A stretch of 64,000 nucleotides of DNA from Sinorhizobium americanum (lineage in GTDB: Bacteria > Pseudomonadota > Alphaproteobacteria > Rhizobiales > Rhizobiaceae). Made by a program: the position numbers and the translations under genes. The stretch is from NCBI RefSeq assembly GCF_001651855.1, contig NZ_LNQC01000062.1, positions 36,138-100,137 on the forward strand, read 5' to 3'. Shown one piece after another: positions 29,465 to 40,149 of this stretch; the stretch's first letter is position 1, and each line of letters starts with the position of its first letter. A model generated the notes under the pieces. It made no database searches. It saw only the letters and a program-made list of their open reading frames with translations, and was not told the DNA's origin.

Positions 29465-31548
29465 GAAAGCGCGCCGATGATCTTGATTTCCAGCCCCTTG
29501 GCGAGCTCGACATGGGAGAGCACGGGCAGCGTTGCGAAGAGGCGTTCGATGATCATGCGCACATATGAGCGGGATTCGGGCGAACTTACCAGCACGAAGG
29601 GCACGCCCCGGTCGAGATGTTCACGGATAATCCTCGTCGCCTGCTCGCTGAACTCCTCGAGATGGCGCGGGTCGATGTCGAACTCGACGATCTCGCCCTT
29701 GGCGTCGCGCTTCAGTGCCTGATGGAACACCATGTCCCACTTGTTGCCGAGCCGGAGCACGCGCAGCACGCCGTTTTCGGCAAGGTCGCCGCAGAGCTGC
29801 TGCGACATGCGCACACGGACATGCTCGACGATCTGCTCGGTCTTGCGGACATGCGGCGCCAATTCAGCCACGGCTTCGAGAATGAGATGCAGGTTGCGGA
29901 TCGAAACGCGTTCCGCAAGCAGCAATTTGAGGACCGCCTGGAGGCCGGAATAGGACATGTGCGAGGTGCAGATCTCGTCGGCGAGCTTGCGGTATTCCGG
30001 ATCCAGCCGCTCGATCAGCACCTTCACGTCCTTGTAGGAGAGAAGCTGCGGCAGGTTGTTGCGGATCACTTCGCTCAAATGCGTCAGCACGACCGAGACG
30101 TTGTCGATCGGGTGGAAGCCTTCGCGCTTCAGGTCTTCGGTGAAGGTCTCCAGAATGGAAAGCGCCGGCATGCCGAAGGCGGGCTCGCGGATCTCGTCGC
30201 CGGGAACGCTCGGCCGGCGGCCGCCGCCGGTAACGACCAGCACTTCGCCGACACGCACTGTGTTCGAGGCGACGGTCGTGCCGTGAATTCGGATGTGATA
30301 GGCCTTGTCCGGAATGGAAATGTCGTCGGAAACCTTGATTTCCGGAACGACGAGCCCGTATTGCAGCGCGAACTTGCGGCGCATCTTGCCGACTCGGAAG
30401 GCGAGCTCCTGATGCGCGCCGAGCAGCCGGGTCGAGACCTGCTTGCCGAGCAGCAGCTCGATCTCCGCCGTTTTAAGCACCGATTTGACGGAATCCTTGT
30501 CGCTGTCCTTCGTCTGCTGCGCCTTCTCCGCCTCCTGGGCACGCTTCTCGGCATTGGCCGCTTCGATCTGCTTGGGGATGAACCAGCCGAGGAAGGCCAT
30601 GCCGCCGCCGAGCGCGGCGAAAGGCACAAAGGGCAGACCGGGCATGACGGACAGCAGAATGATGAGACCGGCCGCGACCATCAGCGCCCGCGGATAGCCG
30701 CTCAGCTGACCGACGACGGCCTGGTCGGTCGAACCGGCGGTGCCGCCGCGCGATACGAGAAGGCCGGCGGCGAGCGAAACGATCAGCGCCGGAATCTGCG
30801 AGACTAGACCATCGCCGACCGAGAGCTTGACGAAAACGTCGGCCGCCTCGCCGATCGGCATGTCGTGGCGCAGATAGCCGATGACGATGCCGCCGAAGAT
30901 ATTGATCGCCGTGATGATCAGACCGGCGATCGCATCGCCGCGCACGAATTTCGACGCACCGTCCATGGCGCCGTAGAAGGAGCTTTCCTCTTCCAGTTCG
31001 CGGCGGCGGCGCTGCGCCTCCTTCTCGTCGATCAGCCCGGCGGAAAGATCGGCATCGATCGACATCTGCTTGCCGGGGATCGCATCGAGGGTGAAGCGGG
31101 CGCCGACCTCGGCGATGCGCGTCGCACCCTTGGTGATGACGATGAAGTTCACCGTGATGAGAATCAGGAAGACGATCAGACCGATGACGAAGTCGCCGGA
31201 CATGACGAGGCTGGCAAAGCCCGAGATGACGCCGCCGGCGGCGCCATGCCCTTCATGGCCGTGGGAGAGGATGACGCGTGTCGTGGCGATGTTCAGCGCC
31301 AGGCGGGTCATCGTCGAGATCAGCAGGATCGTCGGAAAGGACGAGAATTCGAGCGGCCGCTGGATCCACAGCGCCACCATCAGGATCAGCACCGAGAAGG
31401 CGATGGAGAAGGCCAGCCCGAAGTCGATGAGAAACGGCGGAATGGGCAGGAACAGGATCGACAGGATCATCACGATCCCGAGCGCGAAGCCGATGTCCCG
31501 GCTCTTCGGTGCGAGTTTCGGGATGGTCAGGGTCGCCTGTTGTGCCAT
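29461..31548 (-). CDS. flhA: Flagellar biosynthesis protein FlhA
   Basis: 695 residues, full length. The N-terminal half has about eight membrane spans and the conserved FHIPEP-domain cytoplasmic loop ([20 protein letters not shown], then [17 protein letters not shown]). The C-terminal half forms the cytoplasmic ring that docks chaperone-substrate complexes. It is a central export-gate component. It follows fliQ after a 171-bp gap that contains a GC-rich hairpin (GCGTGCGCGG-TTTT-CCGCACGC). Confidence 0.97.
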   Translation of the reverse strand: MAQQATLTIPKLAPKSRDIGFALGIVMILSILFLPIPPFLIDFGLAFSIAFSVLILMVALWIQRPLEFSSFPTILLISTMTRLALNIATTRVILSHGHEGHGAAGGVISGFASLVMSGDFVIGLIVFLILITVNFIVITKGATRIAEVGARFTLDAIPGKQMSIDADLSAGLIDEKEAQRRRRELEEESSFYGAMDGASKFVRGDAIAGLIITAINIFGGIVIGYLRHDMPIGEAADVFVKLSVGDGLVSQIPALIVSLAAGLLVSRGGTAGSTDQAVVGQLSGYPRALMVAAGLIILLSVMPGLPFVPFAALGGGMAFLGWFIPKQIEAANAEKRAQEAEKAQQTKDSDKDSVKSVLKTAEIELLLGKQVSTRLLGAHQELAFRVGKMRRKFALQYGLVVPEIKVSDDISIPDKAYHIRIHGTTVASNTVRVGEVLVVTGGGRRPSVPGDEIREPAFGMPALSILETFTEDLKREGFHPIDNVSVVLTHLSEVIRNNLPQLLSYKDVKVLIERLDPEYRKLADEICTSHMSYSGLQAVLKLLLAERVSIRNLHLILEAVAELAPHVRKTEQIVEHVRVRMSQQLCGDLAENGVLRVLRLGNKWDMVFHQALKRDAKGEIVEFDIDPRHLEEFSEQATRIIREHLDRGVPFVLVSSPESRSYVRMIIERLFATLPVLSHVELAKGLEIKIIGALS

Positions 31549-31719
31549 GTCTCTTCCGTCTCGTCATGAGAGGCGGGCAGCACGCCGCGCGTCTGCCCCA
31601 AACTATGGGAAGATCTAGAGACCCAAGCTTGCGCGAAGGTGGTACGAAGGCGGGACGAGGCAAAGCGTGCGCGGTTTTCCGCACGCATCCCGCTCCACCG
31701 CGTGGAAGCGGAACAAACC

Positions 31720-31986
31720 TCAGAACCCGGACTGGATTCTTGAAAAGATGATGTCGGTGAAGATGGAGATCTGCGCACCGACGAACGGCGCCGAGATCGC
31801 CGCCGTGACCATCACCGCCAGGATCTTCGGCACGAAGGTCAGCGTCATTTCCTGAACCTGGGTCAGCGCCTGAATGAAGGCGATGACGACGCCGACCACC
31901 ATGGCGGCCAGGACGGCAGGGCCCGAGGCGACGATCACGGTCCAGATCGCAGCCTGCACGATATCGAGGGCGTCCGCCTCATTCAT
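31720..31986 (-). CDS. fliQ: Flagellar biosynthesis protein FliQ
   Basis: 88 residues with two membrane spans and the family N-terminus (MNEADALDIVQAAIWTVIVASG) and loop (AFIQALTQVQEMTLTFVPKI). It is a small subunit of the FliPQR export gate. It lies between flgD and flhA in the late minus-strand transcript, 158 bp after flgD. Confidence 0.94.
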   Translation of the reverse strand: MNEADALDIVQAAIWTVIVASGPAVLAAMVVGVVIAFIQALTQVQEMTLTFVPKILAVMVTAAISAPFVGAQISIFTDIIFSRIQSGF

Positions 31987-32144
31987 TGGGGTTCCGTCCT
32001 ATCCCTGCCGGCGCGCACGCGCAGCGGCGAAGCTTTCACGTTCAAGAGTGATTCTTCAGAGGATTCTCAACAATCACCGGCGCCGGTCAAGTCAGGGCCC
32101 ACTATGTGTGCGGGGTCCGCCGCTGCCGCTCCAAAGAGCAGCAA

Positions 32145-33369
<1,225 letters not shown>

Positions 33370-33406
33370 TCAGACATCCTTCATGCTTGTCCTTATCCTC
33401 TTGTCA

Positions 33407-34459
33407 TCAGAGGAAATCTATCAAACTCAACTGCTGGATCCTTCCGGTGAGGGTGTAGGACGTCTCCATCTGCGTCAGCAGCGTGTTCATCCGCGTCGAC
33501 GCATCATAGGTGTCGACACCCTCGAGATCGGTGATGTGGGTGTTGATGAGCTTGATCTGAACCTCGAGCGAGGTGTTCGCCTTTTCCACGCGCGCTTCGG
33601 AAATGCCGAGCGTGCTGCGTTCGGCGGTGATCCCGGTGATCGCCTGCTCGACATAGCCGAGGGCCGCCTCGCCGACATAGGCCCGGACGTCCGATCCGAT
33701 GTCCTCGTCCATCAGTTCCGAGGAGATGACGCTGGCGAGAGCGAACATGCGGAAGCCGGTCGTCGTCGCATTGGTCGAGCTCTGCACGACTTCGGACGTG
33801 CTGATGCGGCTCGTCATGTTCTGGCTCGAGGCCGCGGACCAGTCGGTGGCCCACTGCGTGTCGTCCGCATAGAGCGGTTCCAGCGTGTTGGTGATGAAAT
33901 CTTCCATCTGCGCCTGGGTGAAGTCGCTCATGGAAGAGATGCCGTTTGCCGACATGTAGGTCGACAGCGCGTCGTCGAAGGTGGTCTTGGCGGCAGAACC
34001 CGACGCGGCATAGTCCTCGAAGGGCTTAACGTCGGTGTTGATCCCGGCAAACAGGAACTCGCCATTGAAAGACGTGTTCGCCGACGCGGTGAAGAGCGAC
34101 ATGGCGCTTTCGATTTCGGTCTTCTGGACCGACAGCTGGTCGACGGAATCATTGCCCTTGAACGTGACGAGCGTATTGCGCACCTGCTCGGCCGCCTCCG
34201 CCATCGTTCCAAGAGCCTCCTGGGAGGAGGCCAGCCTCTGCGTGACGACGGCGTTCGTATCGACCAGCGTTTCCAACCGAGCGAGCTCGCGCTGCAGGTT
34301 GACGGAGCGCGCCGTGGAGGAGCCGAGCTCGAGACCGACATCTGCGTGCCGGCCGGTCGAAACCTCCTCCTGAAGCTTCAGCAGTTCCTCCTGGCCCTGC
34401 TGAATGGTCAGGCGCATGGCATTCTGCACCGCCAGATTAGAAACGAAGGACGTCTTCAT
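33407..34459 (-). CDS. flgL: Hook-filament junction protein FlgL
   Basis: 350 residues, flagellin-like at both ends. The N-terminal helix is MKTSFVSNLAVQNAMRLTIQ, and the C-terminal helix includes VQIKLINTHITDLEGVDTYD. It forms the second junction layer between hook and filament. It starts 2 nt after the flgK stop, so the two junction proteins are coupled. Confidence 0.94.
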   Translation of the reverse strand: MKTSFVSNLAVQNAMRLTIQQGQEELLKLQEEVSTGRHADVGLELGSSTARSVNLQRELARLETLVDTNAVVTQRLASSQEALGTMAEAAEQVRNTLVTFKGNDSVDQLSVQKTEIESAMSLFTASANTSFNGEFLFAGINTDVKPFEDYAASGSAAKTTFDDALSTYMSANGISSMSDFTQAQMEDFITNTLEPLYADDTQWATDWSAASSQNMTSRISTSEVVQSSTNATTTGFRMFALASVISSELMDEDIGSDVRAYVGEAALGYVEQAITGITAERSTLGISEARVEKANTSLEVQIKLINTHITDLEGVDTYDASTRMNTLLTQMETSYTLTGRIQQLSLIDFL

Positions 34460-34461
34460 GA

Positions 34462-35892
34462 TTACCTCACGGCTTCCAGAAGGGACGCCATCATGGCGTC
34501 CACGGTACTGATCAACTTGGCAGATGCCTTGTAGGACTGTTCGAGATCGAGCAGCAGCGAGAGCTCTTCATCGATGCTGACGCCGGTGACGTTGCCCAGC
34601 GCCTCCTCCGTCCGCGCCAGGAGAGCCGTCTTGTTGTCGTCGGCCGTCGATGCGGCGCTGCGGATCTGCTCGAACCAGCCGATCGATGAGGCGGCGAATT
34701 CCATGATCGAACTGCTGCTGTCGAGCCCCGCCGCCGCGTCGAAGTCCATGTCGCCGTCCATGGCGGTGATGAAGCCGTCAAGGAGATCGGTGTAGCCGGA
34801 ATTCGGATCCGTGGCGCCGCCCGGGTTGGAGACGAGGCCGTTGAACCCGCCGTCGCGAAGCAGGAACGGATCGGTTTGCGCGGCGGCATTGACAGTTAGC
34901 GACGCCGCGATGCCGGGCTCGATCGTGCCGTCGGCGGGAAGCGTTCCATCCGCCCAGGTGAAAAGGCCGGGGCCGCCATCCTCCTGGAAGAGGCTCACCA
35001 GGCCGCGGGCCATTTCGTCGAGCTGCGACTGGAAGGTCGGCGCGATGTCGTCGCGCAGCTGGAGCAGGCTCGCAAGCTTTCCCTCTGCGGTCGTGTCAGC
35101 GCCGACGCCGGCCGAAAGCGACACGCCGTCGACGAAGATGGCGTTGCCGGTCGTCGTTGCATCGAAGGCCGAGGTTGCCGTGAACGTCACCTGCCGGGCC
35201 TGCGTCTCGAAGAGAACAGTGCCGTCCGCGGTATAGATGACGGTATCGTTGTCCGCCCTGGTAACGGTGGAGATGCCGACGAGCTCGGCGATCTGCTTCA
35301 GGAGCTTGTCGCGATCGTCGAGCGCGGCCGAGGCGTCGGCGCCGGCCGCCGTCGCTTCCTTGACGGCATTATTCGCGGTTTCGAAGCTCGCGAGCAGAGC
35401 ATTCAGGTTGTCGACTTCTTCGGCGATCTGCTTGTCGGTGTCGAGACGCAGGTCCTGGACTGCGGTCGACGTCTTGCTGATCGAGTTGGCAAGGTCCGAT
35501 GCATCCGCGACGACGGTCGCGGCGATCGTCGAGTTGCCCGGGGTCGAGGCGAAGGTCTGCAGACTGTTGCGGAAGGTGGAAAGGTAAGTCGACGGCGCCG
35601 TCTCGTAGTCGTTGCCGCCGAGCGCCGACTTCAACAGCTCGAGCCCGGAAAGCAAGCTGCTCTGCGCCGAGGATTGCGAGACGCTTGTGAGATTCTGCTT
35701 GAGCAGAGCCTCGTTCTGCGCCCGGTAGATGGAGACGATCTGGGCGCCGTCGGCCGTGGTTCCCAGCATGGCCATGCGGCGCGAGTAGTCCGCGTTGCTC
35801 GCATTGGCGACGTTCTTCGACACCGTGGCCGTTTGCGAAGCCGTGGTGCTGAATGCTGATTGCGCAATTGCGATTGCCGAGGACAACGACAT
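34462..35892 (-). CDS. flgK: Hook-associated protein FlgK
   Basis: 476 residues with the axial-protein N-terminus (SKNVANASNADYSRRMAMLG) and the C-terminal D0 helix (DLEQSYKASAKLISTVDAMM). It is the first hook-filament junction protein. It follows flgE by 21 nt and precedes flgL by 2 nt, in the order expected for a hook-completion operon. Confidence 0.95.
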   Translation of the reverse strand: MSLSSAIAIAQSAFSTTASQTATVSKNVANASNADYSRRMAMLGTTADGAQIVSIYRAQNEALLKQNLTSVSQSSAQSSLLSGLELLKSALGGNDYETAPSTYLSTFRNSLQTFASTPGNSTIAATVVADASDLANSISKTSTAVQDLRLDTDKQIAEEVDNLNALLASFETANNAVKEATAAGADASAALDDRDKLLKQIAELVGISTVTRADNDTVIYTADGTVLFETQARQVTFTATSAFDATTTGNAIFVDGVSLSAGVGADTTAEGKLASLLQLRDDIAPTFQSQLDEMARGLVSLFQEDGGPGLFTWADGTLPADGTIEPGIAASLTVNAAAQTDPFLLRDGGFNGLVSNPGGATDPNSGYTDLLDGFITAMDGDMDFDAAAGLDSSSSIMEFAASSIGWFEQIRSAASTADDNKTALLARTEEALGNVTGVSIDEELSLLLDLEQSYKASAKLISTVDAMMASLLEAVR

Positions 35893-35913
35893 GCTGGGAC
35901 CGTTTTCTTGGAA

Positions 35914-37134
35914 TTACCGCTTCAGGTTCACGAGAACTTCGAGCAACTCCGAACCGGTCTGGAAGACCTTGGAGTTTGCCGTGTAGTTGCGCTGCGATTC
36001 GATCATCGAGGTCAGTTCGTCGGCGATGTCGACGTTGGAGCTTTCAAGCGCGCCGGAAATGATTTCGCCGAAGCTGCCGGAACCGGCGAAACCGGTAACG
36101 ATGACGCCGGAATCGACGCCCTGCGAATAGACGTTGCCGGATTCCGGCACCAGCTTGTCGGGGCTTTGGACATTGGCGAGAGCAATGCGGTAGCGCGGCT
36201 CGAGCTCGCCGTTTGCATATTTGATGTAGACGACGCCGTCGGTGTCGATCTGATAGCCGGAAACCTTGCTCGGAGCGTTGCCATCGATCTCGCCGCCGTC
36301 CGGCGTGAACGACGTTCCAAGCTGCGTCGTCTCGGAAAAGTCGATGACAATGTCGTTAAGTATAGCGCCGGTGCCGGAAATCGGGTTGAGACCAGCCCCG
36401 GTCGGGTCCAGCGTGAGACTTGCCGGCGAGGTGGTCAGGACGCCATCGGTGTCGAAATCCAGCGTAGCGGTGCCGAGGGAAAGGGCCGACGTCCTGTCGA
36501 TGATCTCCAGTTCCCACTGGTTATCGGCAAGCTTCGTGTAGTTGAAATCCAGGATGCGGGTGTTGCCCTGGCTGTCGTAGACGATGAGGGAGGTCGTCGA
36601 CACATCGCCGTTCGCGGCGCCGGAGGGCAGGTTGGCACCCATCGCGCCGGCGGTCGAGCCCGCCGCCGACAGGCCTTCCGAGGCGAGGTTGACCTCGGTC
36701 AGGCCATCGAAACCGTTGACGACGACCGTCGGATCCACGCCCGCTTCGTACTCGTAGCCCATCAGGGTGAAACCGGCGGCGTTGACGAGATTGCCCGCAT
36801 CGTCCTGCACGAAGGCCCCGGCGCGCGTCAGGTATTCCTGGCCGTTGGCGCCTTGAACGATGAAGAAGCCATCGCCGTCGATCGCAAGGTCGCTTCCCGA
36901 TGTCGTGTAGGTCGTCGAGCCCTGGTCGGAAATCGAGTAGCGCACCGATGTCTGGACGCCGCCGGAATTGTAGGAGCCGTTGCTGGAAGGCAGGATCATC
37001 GAGGAGAACTCGGTCGATGCGCGCTTGTAGCCGGTCGTGCTGGAGTTCGCGATGTTTTCAGCGACCGTGCTGAGCCGGTTGGCCTGGGCGTTCATGCCAG
37101 ACACGCCCGTTCTCATGGTACCGTAGAGACTCAT
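35914..37134 (-). CDS. flgE: Flagellar hook protein FlgE
   Basis: 406 residues. The N-terminus is MSLYGTMRTGVSGMNAQANR with the rod/hook motif ENIANSSTTGYKR. The C-terminus has ELTSMIESQRNYTANSKVFQ followed by a final helix. It polymerises outside the cell into the hook. It starts the flgE-flgK-flgL-flaF-flbT-flgD run and lies 87 nt after the end of rem, so it could be transcribed from its own or from the rem promoter. Confidence 0.96.
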   Translation of the reverse strand: MSLYGTMRTGVSGMNAQANRLSTVAENIANSSTTGYKRASTEFSSMILPSSNGSYNSGGVQTSVRYSISDQGSTTYTTSGSDLAIDGDGFFIVQGANGQEYLTRAGAFVQDDAGNLVNAAGFTLMGYEYEAGVDPTVVVNGFDGLTEVNLASEGLSAAGSTAGAMGANLPSGAANGDVSTTSLIVYDSQGNTRILDFNYTKLADNQWELEIIDRTSALSLGTATLDFDTDGVLTTSPASLTLDPTGAGLNPISGTGAILNDIVIDFSETTQLGTSFTPDGGEIDGNAPSKVSGYQIDTDGVVYIKYANGELEPRYRIALANVQSPDKLVPESGNVYSQGVDSGVIVTGFAGSGSFGEIISGALESSNVDIADELTSMIESQRNYTANSKVFQTGSELLEVLVNLKR

Positions 37135-37221
37135 GGAGGATCCTCGTTTCCTGCTTTGGTGGGAGACTAGAAGTCGGGCCTTGCGTGAACCTGTCTTGAC
37201 CCGACCAGGTTGTGATCCGGC

Positions 37222-37893
37222 TCAGTTCCAGTCGATGCAGTAGCCAAGGAAACGCTTGGAATCGATGGGGTCGAAGCCCAGCTTCTTGCGCAGCTTCTTG
37301 CGCAACTTGCTGATGTGGCTTTCGACGACGTTCTCTTCGACGTCCTCGTCGAAGATGCCGTAGATCGCGTTGAAGATCTGCGACTTCGAGACCCGCCGGC
37401 CGCGATTGGCGACGAGGTATTCGAGGATGCGCCGCTCGCGGCGCGGCAGCGCGAAGACTTCGCTGTTGATCTCCGGGTCGCGCCCGTCGGCAAAGACACG
37501 GATTGGGCCGATGTCGGTATAGTTGGCAATGGCCTTCAAGCGCCGGCGGATCGCCGCGACACGGGCGAGGATTTCCCGCGGGTGGACGGGCTTGCGAACG
37601 ACATCGTCGACGCCGCAATCGAACAGCGCCAGCGTGTTTTCCAGTGAAGGTGTTTCGCTCATGGCGATCACCGGCGCCTGGGAGCGGTCGCGGATCGCCC
37701 GCGGCAGGCTGAACGCGCTGTCGCCCTGCCCGATCAGGAACGCCTCTACCGCATCGATATCGGAATCGGCAGCGGTGTTCACCCACTCGCCGAACTCCTT
37801 GGGATCAAACCCGGTCGATGGAATGCCCTCGCGTCCGAACAGGGACGCGTAGCCATCCTTCACAAGCTCTCTTTCATCAACCACCACGATCAT
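37222..37893 (-). CDS. rem: OmpR-type regulator of motility (Rem)
   Basis: 223 residues. Residues 1-115 resemble a receiver domain, and 125-220 form an OmpR-like winged helix ([20 protein letters not shown], then [20 protein letters not shown]). The normal phosphoacceptor Asp is absent: the equivalent strand reads [11 protein letters not shown]. The Lys-Pro near residue 100 (VRKPVHP) is kept. In S. meliloti, Rem is the phase-dependent activator of class II motility genes, itself under VisNR. There is no kinase partner here. An AT-rich 272-bp promoter region lies upstream. Confidence 0.93.
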   Translation of the reverse strand: MIVVVDERELVKDGYASLFGREGIPSTGFDPKEFGEWVNTAADSDIDAVEAFLIGQGDSAFSLPRAIRDRSQAPVIAMSETPSLENTLALFDCGVDDVVRKPVHPREILARVAAIRRRLKAIANYTDIGPIRVFADGRDPEINSEVFALPRRERRILEYLVANRGRRVSKSQIFNAIYGIFDEDVEENVVESHISKLRKKLRKKLGFDPIDSKRFLGYCIDWN

Positions 37894-38165
37894 TCGTCCG
37901 CCTCCGAATCAGTATGGGTGTTTTGCTGATTGAGAGGTACGAATCCGGGGATTCACGAACAACTAGAGAAAGTTAATGGGAGATTTTAATAGTTGATTAA
38001 GGAATGCGTGCCGATTTGATCTATATCTAGTAGGTACCCGTTAACGATGACACTAAGTTCGTGTGGAAAAGTTAACGCATGGCAACAAATAGCGCTTGCG
38101 ATCACAATCTGTCCGCATTGTCGCCACATTGCGGCAACGGGCCAAATATCACAACCTTCGATTGA
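37894..38165 (-). promoter_or_regulatory. AT-rich promoter region of rem
   Basis: 272 bp between the lytic transglycosylase stop and the rem start. It is visibly richer in A and T than its surroundings (for example around 37970-38080) and contains two GTTAAC sites. It should hold the VisNR-dependent rem promoter known for S. meliloti. The exact sites are not identifiable by eye. Confidence 0.55.
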
Positions 38166-38729
38166 TCATTGGCAAAACTGCGCCGCGTTTGGTGTCCACT
38201 TTCCATAGCCGGTCGCGACGAGGTTCGCGATGACCCTGCAGACATATTTCTTCTGCGCCGGATCGTTGTTCGGCCCGGCGTGATAGCGGGCGACCGCCAT
38301 CGTCCAGCTCTCGTGCCTGGCGCGCAGATTGGAGAGGAAGCGCGCGGCATAATCGACATTCCGTCCGGGATCAAGCATTTCCTCCGGAGAGCTGAAATGC
38401 TCGCCGTGGAAGTGATAATTGATCTGCATGCAGCCTAGATCGATGAGCTTCGCTCCTTGCGCCCGTGCCGCGCCAAATCGGCTGAGGACATCCTGAATGC
38501 TTGTGCCGAAATAGGCCTTGCCCTCGATGTTCATCGCATAGGGCTGGAGCGACCCCTTGCGACCGGTCTCCGTCAGGCCGACCGAGTAGAGGATCCCCGT
38601 CGGGATGCCGTACTTCGCCGCGGCGGACGCGATCTCGCGCTCGCAGATGCCGGCGCTCGCAAAAGCGCTACATGTAGACGTCACCAGTGCGAGAGTGCTC
38701 AACGCCAGCAGACGCATCGTCCGTTCCAT
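38166..38729 (-). CDS. Lytic transglycosylase in flagellar cluster
   Basis: 187 residues from the ATG at 38729; an adjacent ATG at 38732 is equally possible, with GGTGGGG upstream. The signal peptide is about 1-26 (cleavage after AFASA). The SLT-type catalytic Glu is Glu54 in VGLTETGRKG, and GCMQINYHFHGE and ARYHAGPNN match the other family motifs. It should cut periplasmic peptidoglycan, plausibly to let the rod through, because FlgJ here lacks a hydrolase domain. Its first 62 nt overlap the end of fliK in another frame, so the genes are tightly coupled. Confidence 0.85.
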   Translation of the reverse strand: MERTMRLLALSTLALVTSTCSAFASAGICEREIASAAAKYGIPTGILYSVGLTETGRKGSLQPYAMNIEGKAYFGTSIQDVLSRFGAARAQGAKLIDLGCMQINYHFHGEHFSSPEEMLDPGRNVDYAARFLSNLRARHESWTMAVARYHAGPNNDPAQKKYVCRVIANLVATGYGKWTPNAAQFCQ

Positions 38730-40149
38730 CATTGCCCCACCATGTCTCGGCCTGCACCGCCTCGCCCGCGTTCTGCCGCTGACGCCCCTGCCCGCTGTCT
38801 CCGCCGGTGCGCTCGCCGCCCGACTGGCCAAGCTGGGCCTGCGTCTGCGGCTGCGAACCGCCGCCGCTCGAGGCATCGCCGCCGGCATTGAACACGACAT
38901 TCACCTGGTCGACCGCAAAGCCCTGGGCGCGCAAGGCTTTGACCATTTCGCTCTGGTCGTCGCGCAACTGACGGAACGCTTCGCCTGTTTCCACCTTCAG
39001 ATCGACCTGCAATTCGTCGTCCTTCAGGCGCAGCGTGGCCGTGACGGTGCCGAGTTCGATCGGATGCAGCTGGATCTTGAGCGTGTTCAGCGTCTTGCCG
39101 GCCTGGCTCGACGCCTCCGGCTGCCCCAGGAGGGCGCTCGATTGGAGCGCCTGCGCCCATTCGACATCACCGGCAATCGCGCCGGCCACGGCGGCGGTGT
39201 TGGTATTCATCGCGACCCCGAGATAGCGGCGCGCCTCGAGGACGGTCACCGTTTCAGCTCTGGCGTTCGACGAAGACCTGCTATTGTCGACGGCAGTTGC
39301 TTCGCCGTCCGCCGAAATGGTCATCGACACGGCCTGCCCCTTGCCGTCTGCGCGGGCCAGGCGGAAGAGGCGGTCCGATCCTGCGTCACCTTGCTGTTCG
39401 GTCCGTGAACCGCCCGCGGTGGCGTCCGACGGGACATTCGCCAACTCGGCCGCTGGGGCGGCGGTGCGGGCGACTGCAGAACGCATTGCCTTGTCCGTGA
39501 TCTCGCCGCCCGCGCCGTCGATCTGCGTGGCCGCCAGCGCGTTGCCGCCAAGCAATGTCAGGAGGTCGCTGACCGGGCCGTTCGCCGGCGCGGCGGAGAC
39601 GGTATAGCTCTCCGATGTCTCATCAGACGCCCCGGAACTCTGTGCGGCGAAGGTCTCCGCAGGCCTTTGATCTTTCGGCCTGCCTGTGGCCGTTTTGTTG
39701 TTCGGATCGCCGGCCTCTTCACCCTCGAAAGAGGCCCGGGCGGCCGAGAACTGCCGGTTTCCCTTCTCCCGAATTTTGAACTCGGAGCCTTTCTGACCTT
39801 CCGGGAATGCGTTTTTCGGAATGCTCTGGGCATGGCCTTGCGCCGAAGGCGTCGATAGTCGCCCGGTTCCTGTGACGGCGGCGCTTGCGATCAAAATGCT
39901 TGGCTTGCGATTGCCGATCGTGAACTCGGTTCCGGCCGTTTGGGCGCCGTCGGGGAGGGAGCCAATTGGTTCCGATCCGGCGTCCTGGGCCGCACCCTGA
40001 GGAGACGCCTTCTGGCGGCCCGCATCGGCGACCGCGCTCTCAAATGCACCGGGCTCTCCAGCAACCTGCTCGTTGCCGCCCTGCCGGGACCCGGATCGGG
40101 TTCCGAGTGCCGCGGCGGGAGCACGGAACGTCTCTTCAAGTGGCCTCAT
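38668..40149 (-). CDS. fliK: Flagellar hook-length control protein FliK (MotD)
   Basis: 493 residues. The first 350 are low-complexity, Ala/Gly/Ser/Gln-rich and presumably disordered. The C-terminal Flg_hook domain is at about 355-430 (LKIQLHPIELGTVTATLRLK, then DLKVETGEAFRQLRDDQSEM). A Gly/Gln-rich tail follows. This gene was first named motD in S. meliloti and later recognised as FliK, which measures hook length and switches export specificity. It overlaps motC by 4 nt and the transglycosylase by 62 nt. Confidence 0.9.
   Translation of the reverse strand: MRPLEETFRAPAAALGTRSGSRQGGNEQVAGEPGAFESAVADAGRQKASPQGAAQDAGSEPIGSLPDGAQTAGTEFTIGNRKPSILIASAAVTGTGRLSTPSAQGHAQSIPKNAFPEGQKGSEFKIREKGNRQFSAARASFEGEEAGDPNNKTATGRPKDQRPAETFAAQSSGASDETSESYTVSAAPANGPVSDLLTLLGGNALAATQIDGAGGEITDKAMRSAVARTAAPAAELANVPSDATAGGSRTEQQGDAGSDRLFRLARADGKGQAVSMTISADGEATAVDNSRSSSNARAETVTVLEARRYLGVAMNTNTAAVAGAIAGDVEWAQALQSSALLGQPEASSQAGKTLNTLKIQLHPIELGTVTATLRLKDDELQVDLKVETGEAFRQLRDDQSEMVKALRAQGFAVDQVNVVFNAGGDASSGGGSQPQTQAQLGQSGGERTGGDSGQGRQRQNAGEAVQAETWWGNDGTDDASAGVEHSRTGDVYM

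Noticed and set aside
31655..31700. GC-rich hairpin between fliQ and flhA as a further repeat copy
   Set aside because: Arms (GCGTGCGCGG / CCGCACGC) do not match the other elements closely enough; it may simply be a stem-loop in the transcript.
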